Counted from the first letter of the stretch, positions 16,249 to 24,958 are shown. The stretch: 35,254 nt of DNA from Sphaerochaeta sp. UBA5849 (GCA_002432715.1 DJGJ01000016.1:1-35254); one strand, 5' to 3'. The notes: generated by a model not told the origin, from the sequence alone. Numbers and translations are program-made.

Positions 16249-17172
16249 ATGAAACAGGAAAAACCGCTGAGGAGAAGGTCGTATTTTGTACGGTATTGGC
16301 AACTCTATGCCATGATGGTACTTCCCTTGCTCTATTTCCTGGTGTTCAAGTATGTTCCCATGCTTGGCAGCGTCCTGGCCTTCCGACGATATCGTCCGGG
16401 GATGGGTCCGTTCGGAACCGAGTGGGTGGGTTTGACCTACTTCTCGCGGTTTTGGTCGGACCCGGCCTTCTGGCGGGCCTTTCGCAATACCTTGATCCTC
16501 AGCATCTTGAATCTGGTGGTGAACTTTCCCATTCCCATCCTCTTCGCCATCCTGCTCAACGAGGTGCATCTGCTTGCATTCAAGAAGGTGGTGCAGACCG
16601 TCTCCTATATGCCCCGGTTTATCTCAACGGTGGTCGTAATCGCCATTCTTGGGGAATTGCTTTCACCTTCCAGCGGCATCATAAACCAGTTGCGCCAGCA
16701 ATTGTTCGGCAAGGAAGCTCTCTACTTCATGAATGAGGCACGTTTTTTCCGGATCATCTACATTCTGGTGGACACTTGGCAGTATACCGGCTGGACGGCG
16801 ATCATCTATCTTGCCGCCATTACGGCGATCCCTGCCGAGTTGTATGAAGCCGCCACCATCGACGGTGCCAGCCGCACCCAGCAGATTTTCTATGTCACCA
16901 TCCCTTCCATCATGCCCACCATCATGGTGATGCTGATCATCAGCGTAGGAAGGCTTCTCTCCCTCGGCTTTGAGAAGGTCCTCTTGCTCTATACCCCGGA
17001 CAACAGCATGGTCAGCGACATCATCGACACCTTGGTCTACCGCACCGGCCTCGCCAACCAAAACTACTCCTATGCCACAGCAATCGGCCTGTTCAGCGGC
17101 ATCATCGGAGTCATTTTGGTATCGTCCTCCAATGCATTGAGCAAGAGACTTACCGGAGAGGGGATATACTAG
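16249..17172 (+). CDS. LplB-type sugar ABC transporter permease
   Basis: This is a 307-residue polytopic permease, typical of the LplB branch. Its start region YWQLYAMMVLPLLYFLVFKY is followed by VPMLGSVLAFRRYRPGMGPF, then further helices, the segment VQTVSYMPRFISTVVV and the EAA loop YEAATIDGASRTQQIFYVTI. The C-terminal LSKRLTGEGIY is also usual for this branch. It starts 21 bases after the binding-protein stop and ends in TAG one base before the next ATG. No ATPase gene accompanies it. Confidence 0.92.
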   Translation: MKQEKPLRRRSYFVRYWQLYAMMVLPLLYFLVFKYVPMLGSVLAFRRYRPGMGPFGTEWVGLTYFSRFWSDPAFWRAFRNTLILSILNLVVNFPIPILFAILLNEVHLLAFKKVVQTVSYMPRFISTVVVIAILGELLSPSSGIINQLRQQLFGKEALYFMNEARFFRIIYILVDTWQYTGWTAIIYLAAITAIPAELYEAATIDGASRTQQIFYVTIPSIMPTIMVMLIISVGRLLSLGFEKVLLLYTPDNSMVSDIIDTLVYRTGLANQNYSYATAIGLFSGIIGVILVSSSNALSKRLTGEGIY

Positions 17173-17173
17173 C

Positions 17174-18043
17174 ATGAAGACCTATCGAAGCCCCTCATCA
17201 TTGCTCTTTTCCTTTGTCGTGTACCTGGTGATGGCCCTCACGCTCGCTGTCTGCCTGATTCCCTTCCTCTACATGCTCGCCCTTTCCGTCTCCAGTCCGA
17301 AGGCAATCATACACAATGAGGTGTTCCTCATACCCAAAGGGCTGAACCTCGAGGCATACATCCAGATCTTTTCCTATCCCAACTTCTTCAATGCGTATGG
17401 CAATACGTTTATCTATACCTTGGGCGGGACGGCGATCAGCCTCACGCTGATGATATTGTTTGCCTATCCATTGAGCAAGACACGGCTCAAGGGGGTGAAA
17501 GTCGTCATGCGCCTGGTGATTTTCTCGATGTTTTTCTCAGGCGGCCTGATACCCAACTACCTGCTGGTCTCTTCGCTTGGACTGACCAACACCCGTCTGG
17601 CGATGCTGATCCCATTTGCGATCAACCAGTTCAACCTGATTTTGCTGATCAACTTCTTCAAATCGATTCCCATGGATCTGGAAGAGGCGGCCATCATCGA
17701 CGGGCTCGACTACAAAGGCATCCTGATACGCATCATATTGCCGCTGTCCACCGCCGCCTTGGCCACCGTAGGACTCTACACTGCCGTCTTCTTCTGGAAT
17801 GACTGGTTCCACGGACTCATCTACCTCAAGAGCAGCCAGTTTCCGGTCATGCTCTTTCTTCGCAACATCGTAACCGGCACCAGCATGGTCGGCGATGCAG
17901 CCGGATCGGGTGATAAGAGTACGATTGCGATTTCCATCAAGAGTGCGGTGATCATCACCAGCACGCTTCCCATCATCATTCTCTATCCCTTCCTCCAGCG
18001 CTTTTTCGTCAAAGGCGTCATGATCGGGGCCGTGAAAGGGTAG
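17174..18043 (+). CDS. YtcP-type sugar ABC transporter permease
   Basis: This is a 289-residue permease of the YtcP/AraQ-like branch. It has an N-terminal transmembrane helix with LAVCLIPFLYMLALSVSS, the family segment FSGGLIPNYLLVSSLGLTNT, the EAA loop LEEAAIIDGLDYKGILIRII and the C-terminal RFFVKGVMIGAVKG. It starts one base after the previous stop. Its 3' end overlaps the convergent LacI-family gene by 26 bases with no space for a terminator between them. Confidence 0.92.
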   Translation: MKTYRSPSSLLFSFVVYLVMALTLAVCLIPFLYMLALSVSSPKAIIHNEVFLIPKGLNLEAYIQIFSYPNFFNAYGNTFIYTLGGTAISLTLMILFAYPLSKTRLKGVKVVMRLVIFSMFFSGGLIPNYLLVSSLGLTNTRLAMLIPFAINQFNLILLINFFKSIPMDLEEAAIIDGLDYKGILIRIILPLSTAALATVGLYTAVFFWNDWFHGLIYLKSSQFPVMLFLRNIVTGTSMVGDAAGSGDKSTIAISIKSAVIITSTLPIIILYPFLQRFFVKGVMIGAVKG

Positions 18044-19055
18044 ATGATGGTTTCTGCGTAGTTTCGCGAACGATCAGCTCGGTATCCATGTACATGCTGG
18101 AGATGGGAATCTGTTCTCCGCTGATGCGCTTGATGAGCATTTCACAACTGAGCAACCCGAGTTGGAACTTGGGTTGATTGACCGTGGTGATGGAGGGGGT
18201 GCACATGGTGGAGAGCTCGATGTTGTCGAATCCGAGAATGGCGATGTCCTTCGGCACTTCCAGACCCGATCTTCTCACCGCCTTGATTGCAGCAGCCGCA
18301 TAGACATCACTGGAGGCAAAGAACGCGTCGGGTCTTTGGTCAGAGTTCAGCAGCTGAAATGCAGCCGAAACCGCCATGTCATAGCTGATCTCCTGCAGCT
18401 GGATGATGATCTCCGGATCCTTCTTGATGGATGCCTGCTCAAGGGCCTGCAGGTATCCCTTGAGCCTGTCCTGGGCATACTTGTACTCCAAGGGTCCGTT
18501 GATGAACGCGATCCGCTTTCTCCCAAGGGAGATGAGGTACTCGACGGCGTTGCGGGCTGCCGAGACATCGTCGATGGTGACAAAGGGGATGTCCACACTG
18601 CTGATGCATTCACAACATTGCACCAGCGGAATGAATGCGTTGAGCTTAAGCAGGGTTGAACGGTTGATGCAGTTGGTGGTGATCAGGCCGGCTGCATTGG
18701 TTTTTTTCAGCAAATCTGTAAAAGTGTCATAGGATTTTTCATCGATGGAATCCTCGTTGACCAACATGTTGTATCCGTTGCGCCGGGCGGCTGCCTTCGC
18801 CCCTTGGATGATGAGGCTGTAGAATGGATTGTCCAGGCTGGGGATGTTGAAGATGATCAGGTCGTTTGATTTCGAGCCTAACGCCTCAAGGCTCGAGGTA
18901 TCAAAACCAAGAGCTTTCATCGCATCCAAGACCGTCCTGCGTGTGTCCTCGCGTACATTGGGGTTGTTGTTGATGACTCTGCTGATGGTTGCAATCGAGA
19001 TGCCGGAGAGTTCGGAGATAGCCGAGTAGGTGATTTTCTTGGATGCAGGTGCCAT
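18018..19055 (-). CDS. LacI/GalR-family transcriptional repressor
   Basis: This is a 345-residue regulator. The N-terminal LacI helix-turn-helix is at about 9-30 (TYSAISELSGISIATISRVI), followed by the hinge region, then a type-I periplasmic-binding-protein sugar domain (NPFYSLIIQGAKAAARRNGY; VTIDDVSAARNAVEYLI; DIAILGFDNIELS; PSITTVNQP). The ATG at 19055 is chosen because AGAGG lies upstream and the helix-turn-helix begins there; the open frame continues 22 codons further but with a hydrophobic, non-family sequence. It is divergent from the RbsB-type importer operon at 19285, the likeliest target, and convergent with the YtcP-type permease. Palindromes on both sides of its promoter suggest autoregulation. 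Confidence 0.93.
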   Translation of the reverse strand: MAPASKKITYSAISELSGISIATISRVINNNPNVREDTRRTVLDAMKALGFDTSSLEALGSKSNDLIIFNIPSLDNPFYSLIIQGAKAAARRNGYNMLVNEDSIDEKSYDTFTDLLKKTNAAGLITTNCINRSTLLKLNAFIPLVQCCECISSVDIPFVTIDDVSAARNAVEYLISLGRKRIAFINGPLEYKYAQDRLKGYLQALEQASIKKDPEIIIQLQEISYDMAVSAAFQLLNSDQRPDAFFASSDVYAAAAIKAVRRSGLEVPKDIAILGFDNIELSTMCTPSITTVNQPKFQLGLLSCEMLIKRISGEQIPISSMYMDTELIVRETTQKPSSTLSRPRS

Positions 19056-19073
19056 GGGTATACCTCTGATTCC

Positions 19074-19102
19074 ACTATAGAAGCAGATCTGCAAGCAAGC
19101 AA
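19074..19102 (-). promoter_or_regulatory. Promoter of the LacI-family gene with embedded palindrome
   Basis: On the minus strand: TTGCTT, a 17-bp spacer and TATAGT, placing the start about 12 bases before the ATG. The spacer contains the perfect palindrome GCAGATCTGC (19083-19092), a natural place for autorepression. Confidence 0.55.
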
Positions 19103-19120
19103 GTAAAAAATGTAAAATCA

Positions 19121-19151
19121 TGAAAAATTTTCAAAATATGAAATATATTTC
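19121..19151. promoter_or_regulatory. AT-rich palindromes between lacI-type gene and importer
   Basis: TGAAAAATTTTCA (19121-19133) and the perfect 12-bp GAAATATATTTC (19140-19151) lie in the divergent intergenic region. TAAAACGTTGGAA, with the central CG usual in LacI-family operators, follows at 19174-19186. One or more may be the repressor site. Confidence 0.4.
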
Positions 19152-19209
19152 TGATATTCCGATGTAAATTGCCTAAAACGTTGGAAAGTTTATAAAATTA
19201 CGAAAAAAG

Positions 19210-19237
19210 TTGACAGATTTTCTGAAATATATATACT
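19210..19237 (+). promoter_or_regulatory. Strong sigma-70 promoter of the RbsB-type operon
   Basis: Perfect TTGACA, a 16-bp spacer and TATACT. The expected start near 19244 gives a leader of about 40 bases with TAGGAGG six bases before the ATG at 19285. Confidence 0.75.
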
Positions 19238-19284
19238 AAATACTACACAGGCATCGAAGAACATGAGCCTGTAGGAGGTTTGTA

Positions 19285-20292
19285 ATGAAAAAGGTATTGG
19301 TAATCCTTCTTGTCCTGCTGGTGGCAACCAGCGTTGTGTTTGCACAGGGCTCCAAGGAAGCTGGTGCAAAAAAGCAGTTGATGGGAGTAGTAACACCCAG
19401 CGCTGACCATGGGTTCACAGCAGAGTCCATCCGCCATTGCGAGGCACAGGTCAAGGCACTGTCTGCACAGTATGGTTTTGACTACCGTTTCATGACGGCA
19501 GCAGAAAGCAGCGAGCAAAGCAATGCTGTTGAAACCATCCTCGGCATGAAGCCCGATGTAATGGTGCTCTGGCCGGTCAACGGTGATGAGCTGCGCAGCG
19601 TAGCACAGTCGGTGATGGACAGCGGCGTTCCCTTGATCGTCTACGACCGTTTCATTCCCGGCCTCACTCCCGATGCCGAGATCAGCGGTGACAACGTAGC
19701 CATCGGCGAAGGTGCAGGACGTTATTTCAATGAGTATTTCAAGGAAGACCTGGCTAAGGGCAAGGTCAACTATCTTGAGTTCAAGGGTGACAGTTCGACC
19801 GTTCCGATGGAACGCACCAACGGCTTCCTCTCCACAGCAAGTCCCAACTTCAATCTGGTGCAGTCCTTTGTAACCAACTGGAGCCAGCAGACTGCAATGG
19901 AGCAGATGGAAAACTTCCTGAACACCAAGAGCAAGGCCGAGATTGAATCCATCAAGGCAATCTGGACCCATGACGATGAGATTGTATTCGGTATCGTTGA
20001 GGCTCTGAAGAACTATCACGGAAGTGCAAAGATCAACATCCGCCTGATCAACGGCGTCTCCGCCGGTGAAGGATTCATGAATCTCTTTGAGAATTCAGGT
20101 TTGAGCGGCATTGATTTCATGACCTACACCTTCTCCCCGTCCATGGTTCGTGATGCCATCGACCTTGGCCTGAAAGTGCTGCAGGGCGAGAAGCTTGAGA
20201 AGAACTACAAGGTTCCCACCGAGATGATCGACAAGACCAACTACAAGACCTATATGCAGAGCGAACTCTACAAAGTACGCTATAGCCTGTAA
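19285..20292 (+). CDS. RbsB-like periplasmic sugar-binding protein
   Basis: This is a 335-residue secreted binding protein of the Peripla_BP_4 (ribose/galactose/inositol) family. The signal peptide is 1-20, cut after SVVFA; the mature end is QGSKEAGAKK. Landmarks are LMGVVTPSADHGFTAESIRH, the first-lobe motif MKPDVMVLWPVNGDEL, PLIVYDRFIPG, and in the second lobe AIWTHDDEIVFGIVEALK. First gene of the operon with the RbsA- and RbsC-like components. The downstream dehydrogenase and isomerase suggest a sugar or polyol, such as an inositol, as ligand; this is inference. Confidence 0.92.
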   Translation: MKKVLVILLVLLVATSVVFAQGSKEAGAKKQLMGVVTPSADHGFTAESIRHCEAQVKALSAQYGFDYRFMTAAESSEQSNAVETILGMKPDVMVLWPVNGDELRSVAQSVMDSGVPLIVYDRFIPGLTPDAEISGDNVAIGEGAGRYFNEYFKEDLAKGKVNYLEFKGDSSTVPMERTNGFLSTASPNFNLVQSFVTNWSQQTAMEQMENFLNTKSKAEIESIKAIWTHDDEIVFGIVEALKNYHGSAKINIRLINGVSAGEGFMNLFENSGLSGIDFMTYTFSPSMVRDAIDLGLKVLQGEKLEKNYKVPTEMIDKTNYKTYMQSELYKVRYSL

Positions 20293-20315
20293 GGGTTGGG
20301 TTTTTCAGAACATGT

Positions 20316-20351
20316 GCCCTCTGGAGGCTGGATTTTCGGCCTCCTCTGGGC
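20316..20351 (+). terminator. Intercistronic hairpin after the binding-protein gene
   Basis: GCCC-N3-GGAGGC pairs with GCCTCC-N3-GGGC across an 8-base loop, leaving a 3x3 internal loop. No T-run follows. As at 3768-3800, its position right after a binding-protein gene suggests mRNA stabilisation or partial attenuation. Confidence 0.45.
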
Positions 20352-20378
20352 ATCTCTTGTATAGGTAGGGAGACTGTT

Positions 20379-21881
20379 ATGATCCTTGAGATGAAGAACA
20401 TATCAAAGTCGTTTGGAGCGGTACAGGCCCTGAAGGATGTCTCCTTCTCTGTGGGCAGCAAGGAGATCCATGGCCTGCTTGGTGAGAACGGGGCGGGAAA
20501 AACGACATTGATGAACATCCTGGCCGGAACGTTTGGTCCGGATGCAGGAACGATTGAGATCGATGGGAACATCATCGAGGGCATGACGCCTAAAAAAGCT
20601 GCTCAACTGAAGATTCGCTTCATCCACCAGGAGCTGAATCTGTGCAATGACTTGACGGTCTTCCAGAATATGTTCCTTGGTGAGGAGTTCACCAAGCAGG
20701 GGTGGATGGTTGATAAGAAGCGGGAGATGGAACAGGCCCAGAAGGTGCTCGATTCCATGAACAGCGGCATCGATGCCCATACAATCGTTGCCGAACTCGA
20801 TACCGCTCAAAAGCAGATGGTTGAAATTGCCAGGGCGTTGTTGTTTTCCAGTGAGCTCATCATCATGGACGAGCCCACAACCGCCTTGAACAACCAGGAG
20901 ATCGAGAAGCTGTTCTCCATCATGGAGCGGCTCAAGGATGAAGGAGTCTCCTTCATCTATATCTCACACAAAATGCCGGAAATCTTTCGCATCTGCGATC
21001 GATACACTGTCCTGCGTGACGGCTTGTTCATAAAAAGTGGTTATATTAGGGATATTGATGAGCATCAGGCCACTGAGCTGCTCATTGGAAAGAGCTTTGT
21101 ACAGGCTCATATAAAGGATGGCATCAAGGCCGCTCTCACAAAAGAGGTGGTGCTCAAGGCTGCAAATTTATCCGGCCGCAGTTTCAGCAATGTCGCATTT
21201 GAGCTTCATCGTGGAGAGATTCTGGTATGTACCGGGCTGCAAGGCTCGGGAACCGATGAGCTTGCCACTTCGTTGTTTGGAGCAACGATGCTGACAGGCG
21301 GTACGCTGGAGACCCAAAGCGGTCCGCTTGCGATGCATGATATCAAGGCTGTGATGAAACGGGGTATCGCAATGGTTCCCCGAAACCGCAAAGAACGAGG
21401 AATTTTGCCGGACTTAAGTATCAGGAATAATAATTCCCTTGCTTACTTTGTTTCAAAACATACGGGTTTGCTTGTCAACAAGAATGAAGAGAAGCAGCGT
21501 TTCGATGCAAGTCAGAAGCGCTTGGGGATAAAAGTGGGCAGTGATTTGGATGTCATCACCTCCCTGTCGGGGGGAAACCAACAGAAGGTCATTCTCAGCC
21601 GGTGGTTGGAACTCGATGCCGATGTGTACATCATGGACAATCCAACCCAAGGTATTGATGTCGGGGCGAAGTTCTCCATCTATAAGCTCATCGTTGAGTT
21701 GGCCGCCCAAGGCAAGGGTGTGATTGTCTTCACCAGTGAATATCCGGAAATTCATCAGCTTGCAGACCGCTGCCTTGTTCTCTACAAAGGAAAACCAGCT
21801 GCAGTGCTGTCCCGTGACGAGATTTCCGAGGTTGCCATCATGGAATATTCGACCGGAACAAGAGGGGAGGTGCTCAATTGA
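20379..21881 (+). CDS. RbsA/MglA-type tandem sugar ABC ATPase
   Basis: This is a 500-residue ATPase with two nucleotide-binding domains. Domain 1 has Walker A GENGAGKTT (35-43), a degenerate signature LDTAQKQ and Walker B LIIMDEPT. Domain 2 has the degenerate P-loop GLQGSGTDELATSLFG, as is common in this family, the intact signature LSGGNQQK (396-403), and Walker B reading IMDNPTQGIDVG, where N421 replaces the usual catalytic Glu. It energises the RbsC-like permease. Its TGA overlaps the TTG start of the next gene. Confidence 0.94.
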   Translation: MILEMKNISKSFGAVQALKDVSFSVGSKEIHGLLGENGAGKTTLMNILAGTFGPDAGTIEIDGNIIEGMTPKKAAQLKIRFIHQELNLCNDLTVFQNMFLGEEFTKQGWMVDKKREMEQAQKVLDSMNSGIDAHTIVAELDTAQKQMVEIARALLFSSELIIMDEPTTALNNQEIEKLFSIMERLKDEGVSFIYISHKMPEIFRICDRYTVLRDGLFIKSGYIRDIDEHQATELLIGKSFVQAHIKDGIKAALTKEVVLKAANLSGRSFSNVAFELHRGEILVCTGLQGSGTDELATSLFGATMLTGGTLETQSGPLAMHDIKAVMKRGIAMVPRNRKERGILPDLSIRNNNSLAYFVSKHTGLLVNKNEEKQRFDASQKRLGIKVGSDLDVITSLSGGNQQKVILSRWLELDADVYIMDNPTQGIDVGAKFSIYKLIVELAAQGKGVIVFTSEYPEIHQLADRCLVLYKGKPAAVLSRDEISEVAIMEYSTGTRGEVLN

Positions 21882-22855
21882 AAGGTTTGACGCTATCAAA
21901 AAATCAGGTGAGGGATACCTGGAGGAATATCAGTGGAAATTACAGCCATTGGTTGAGTTTTATTCTGCTGTTGTTGGTGGCGGTCATTGTCAGCCCCTCG
22001 TTCCTGACATGGAACAACATCACCAACCAGTTCGTACAAGGGGCCATCGTGGGAATCTGCGCCATGGGCATGAGCCTGATCATCTCAGCCGGAATGATTG
22101 ATTTGTCGGTCGGCTCGACGGTCGCCCTGATCAGCGGCTTTGGTGTGATGGTCCTCAACTCCACCCATTCCATTCCTCTGGCGTTCCTGTTCTGCCTGGG
22201 AGCCGGAATCCTGGGGGGGCTCATCAACGGCTTGTTGGTGACCAAGGGGCGAATCGCCCCGTTCATCGTCACCCTCGCCACCATGAGCGCCTGGCGTAGT
22301 GTGATCAACCAGATGGGGCAGGGTGGCCCATTTACCGTCGACAAGGACATGTATGCTCCCTTCCGTGCCATCGCAGCAGGTCGTATTCTCTCGATTCCCC
22401 ATCTGATGTTGTTCCTGATTTTTATCACCGTGCTTACCGGACTTCTCATGTCCAAGACCAAGTTCGGCACGTATGTATATGCGGTCGGTTCGAACCAACA
22501 GGCCGCACGCCTCAGCGGCATCAATGTGAATCGGGTAAAAACCCTCATTTTCACCTATGCAGGCATGCTCTATGGCTTGGCGGCTTTCCTGCTTGCCAGC
22601 AGGCTGACCTCCATTCAGGCGGCGAGCGCAGGTATGGGGTATGAGATGGATGCCATCGCAGCCGTTGCCATCGGAGGAACCAGCATGGATGGGGGAAGGG
22701 GCAAGATCATCGGCACCTTCCTCGGAGTCCTGATGCTCAGGATCATCAATACAGTCTTGATCATGGCCAATGTGCCCCCATTCCTCAATGGTTTGGTTAC
22801 GGGCGTCATCATCATTGTTGCAGTGCTTGCACAGAGCAATAAAAAGGGCAAATAG
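21878..22855 (+). CDS. RbsC-like sugar ABC transporter permease
   Basis: This is a 325-residue permease of the BPD_transp_2 family with about eight to ten transmembrane segments. Family landmarks are GMSLIISAGMIDLSVGS, LGGLINGLLVTKGRIAPFIV, TLATMSAWR, KFGTYVYAVGSNQQAARLSG and AIAAVAIGGTSMDGGRGKI. The start is a TTG at 21878, overlapping the ATPase stop as TTGA; AGAGGGGAGG lies eight bases upstream, which supports this non-ATG start and translational coupling. It ends in TAG. Confidence 0.92.
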   Translation: MKGLTLSKNQVRDTWRNISGNYSHWLSFILLLLVAVIVSPSFLTWNNITNQFVQGAIVGICAMGMSLIISAGMIDLSVGSTVALISGFGVMVLNSTHSIPLAFLFCLGAGILGGLINGLLVTKGRIAPFIVTLATMSAWRSVINQMGQGGPFTVDKDMYAPFRAIAAGRILSIPHLMLFLIFITVLTGLLMSKTKFGTYVYAVGSNQQAARLSGINVNRVKTLIFTYAGMLYGLAAFLLASRLTSIQAASAGMGYEMDAIAAVAIGGTSMDGGRGKIIGTFLGVLMLRIINTVLIMANVPPFLNGLVTGVIIIVAVLAQSNKKGK

Positions 22856-22865
22856 GAGAAGCACC

Positions 22866-23942
22866 ATGAATATTGGGATAGTTGGAGCCGGTGGCATGGC
22901 AGCCTACCATGTAAAGGGTTTTCAGAAGGCAGGAGCCACTGTAGCTGCGGTTGCCGATTCAAATGCCGAACGTGCCGGACAATTTGCATAGCAGTGGGGG
23001 ATAGCGCGTACCTATCCAAGTTTGGAGACAATGCTTGCTCAGCTCCCAATACTCGATGCAGTATCCATTGTAACACCGAACAAGTTCCATGCACCGCTTA
23101 CCATCCAAGCCCTCGAGGCGGGCAAGCATGTGTATTGTGAAAAACCACCGGCCCGGAATGCCGAGGAGATGCTTGCGATGTATGAAGCTGCGAAAAGAGC
23201 AAACAAGCAGTTGATGTTCGGCTTCAACAACCGCTGCCGGCCCGAAAGTCAGGCCATCTACCGCTATATTGAAAACGGGCAGGTAGGACGCATCAATTCG
23301 GCTCAGGCTACTTGGATACGCAGAGCCGGAATCCCCGGTTTCGGAGGTTGGTTCACCGACAAGGAACTAGCGGGTGGAGGTCCGGTTATCGACTTGTTGC
23401 ATATGATCGATCTGGCCCTCTCGTTCATGGGATATCCCCAGCCGAAGGCCGTTCTTGGCGTCACCTTTGATGATTTCATGGGAAATCCTTCTTTCAAGGG
23501 ACCTTGGGGCATTGCCGACGGCAATGGTAAAACGAATGTTGAGACGGCCTGCCATGCCATGGTGACCTTCAAGGACGGACAGTGCCTGATGATCCGCAAC
23601 TCCTGGGCTGAAATGAATGAGCGGGAGGTGGTTTCTGTCACCTTCCAAGGGAGCAGGGCCGGAGGCAAGGTGGAACGCCTGTTCGGTATCGATGGCGTGG
23701 ATGAAACCAGTTGTGACACTGCCATGCTCTATACAGAGGAGTATGGAAATCAGGTGAATCGTGAGATCCTGGTTCAAAAGGATGAGACGATGGGCAGGGT
23801 GGCCAACGCCGCAAATTTTGTCCAGAGCATAACGGAAGGGAAAAAGCCGATGAATACACCTGAGGAGGCTTTGATTCTCATGCAGATTACCGATGCCATC
23901 TACAAGAGCAGTGAAACCGGTGAATGTGTACGATTTTCATAA
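22866..23942 (+). pseudogene. Gfo/Idh/MocA dehydrogenase interrupted by an in-frame TAG
   Basis: This is a 358-codon NAD(P)-dependent sugar/polyol dehydrogenase of the Gfo/Idh/MocA family. The Rossmann start is MNIGIVGAGGMAAYHVKGF. TAG at 22989-22991 (codon 42) interrupts the frame right after ERAGQFA; the same frame continues at once with QWGIARTYPSLETML and runs intact to 23942. It includes the family motif VYCEKPPARN, FGFNNRCRPESQAIY and LHMIDLALSFMG. Restart at the ATG at 23022 would lose the coenzyme-binding motif. At least five other genes in the window end in TAG, so TAG is an ordinary stop here. One base change (for example from AAG or CAG) explains the break. AGGAG lies upstream of the ATG. 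Confidence 0.85.
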
Positions 23943-23955
23943 GGAGGGCATGTAT

Positions 23956-24945
23956 ATGAGTCGTTTGGTTACCCTGGCTTCAGGCCAGTTCGGGGATTTG
24001 GCTTTGGAGGACCTCTGTCGTCTTGCAAAAGAGATGGGCTACGATGGACTTGAACTTGCCACCCATGCTCATTTCAATGTGCAGAAAGCCCTGCATGACC
24101 CTTCCTACCTTCCGATGGTGCACGAGACATTGAATCGGTACGGCCTGGTTTGCCGGGCGATCAGCGCCCATTTGACCGGTCAATGCGTCTGTGATGTCTG
24201 GGATGAGCGACTGGATGGGTTTGCACCCTCCCATTTGGCAGGAAAACCTGAAGCTATCAGGGCTTGGGCTGTTGAGGAGATGAAGGATACCGCCCGGGCA
24301 GCCCAAAAGTTCGGCGTCTCGGTGGTGAATGGATTCACCGGTTCTCCCATTTGGGCTCGGTGGTACTCCTATCCGCAAACCAGCGAGGCAATGATTGAAG
24401 AAGGTTTTCAGCTTGTGTATGATGTGTGGACTCCCATTTTCGATGTGTTTGATGCTTGCGGCGTGCGGTTTGCCCTGGAAGTCCATCCCACGGAGATAGC
24501 CTTCGATTGGTACACCACCCAGCGGTTGCTGGAACTTTTCAACTACCGAACGACGTTGGGCCTCAATTTCGACCCCAGCCATTTGGTGTGGCAGGGAGTT
24601 GATGAGGTAGGGTTTGTCCGGGATTTTGCCAACCGAATCTACCACGTCCATATGAAGGATGTGAAGATGAACCGTACTAGCCGTGGAGGGATTTTAGGTT
24701 CATTCCTTCCTTTCGGGGATACAAGGCGAAGCTGGGACTTTGTGTCAGTTGGGCATGGAAATGTCGATTTCGACGGAATCATCCGGGAACTCAACCGCGC
24801 AGGATATTCCGGTCCATTGTCGGTGGAATGGGAAGACTCGGGTATGGACAGGATTTTCGGAGCAACGGAAAGCTGTGCATATGTCAAGAAAATCAACTTT
24901 TCCAGTTCTTTTGTGGCCTTCGATGCTGCTTTGAAAACCCAATGA
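23956..24945 (+). CDS. Xylose-isomerase-like TIM-barrel sugar isomerase/epimerase
   Basis: This is a 329-residue AP_endonuc_2-fold (IolE/xylose isomerase-like) protein. The family's metal-binding positions are visible: FALEVHPTEIAFD (Glu), LGLNFDPSHLVWQG (Asp/His), YHVHMKDVKMN (His) and PLSVEWEDSGMD (Glu). The start at 23956 is chosen because AAGGAGGG ends seven bases upstream; an ATG at 23950 is too close to it. It lies 13 bases after the dehydrogenase stop. Pairing with a Gfo/Idh/MocA enzyme is common in inositol and sugar-acid pathways; the exact reaction cannot be assigned. Confidence 0.88.
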   Translation: MSRLVTLASGQFGDLALEDLCRLAKEMGYDGLELATHAHFNVQKALHDPSYLPMVHETLNRYGLVCRAISAHLTGQCVCDVWDERLDGFAPSHLAGKPEAIRAWAVEEMKDTARAAQKFGVSVVNGFTGSPIWARWYSYPQTSEAMIEEGFQLVYDVWTPIFDVFDACGVRFALEVHPTEIAFDWYTTQRLLELFNYRTTLGLNFDPSHLVWQGVDEVGFVRDFANRIYHVHMKDVKMNRTSRGGILGSFLPFGDTRRSWDFVSVGHGNVDFDGIIRELNRAGYSGPLSVEWEDSGMDRIFGATESCAYVKKINFSSSFVAFDAALKTQ

Positions 24946-24958
24946 TGAGATGGCAAGA

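Noticed and set aside
14923..16569. Long minus-strand open frame (548 codons) across the LplA-type binding protein and permease
   Set aside because: It is an antisense shadow caused by codon bias in two real genes; its composition is low-complexity in H, G, D and Q, with no motif.
22989..22991. TAG read as pyrrolysine or a recoded sense codon
   Set aside because: TAG is the natural stop of at least five genes in the window and no recoding element was seen; a point mutation is simpler.
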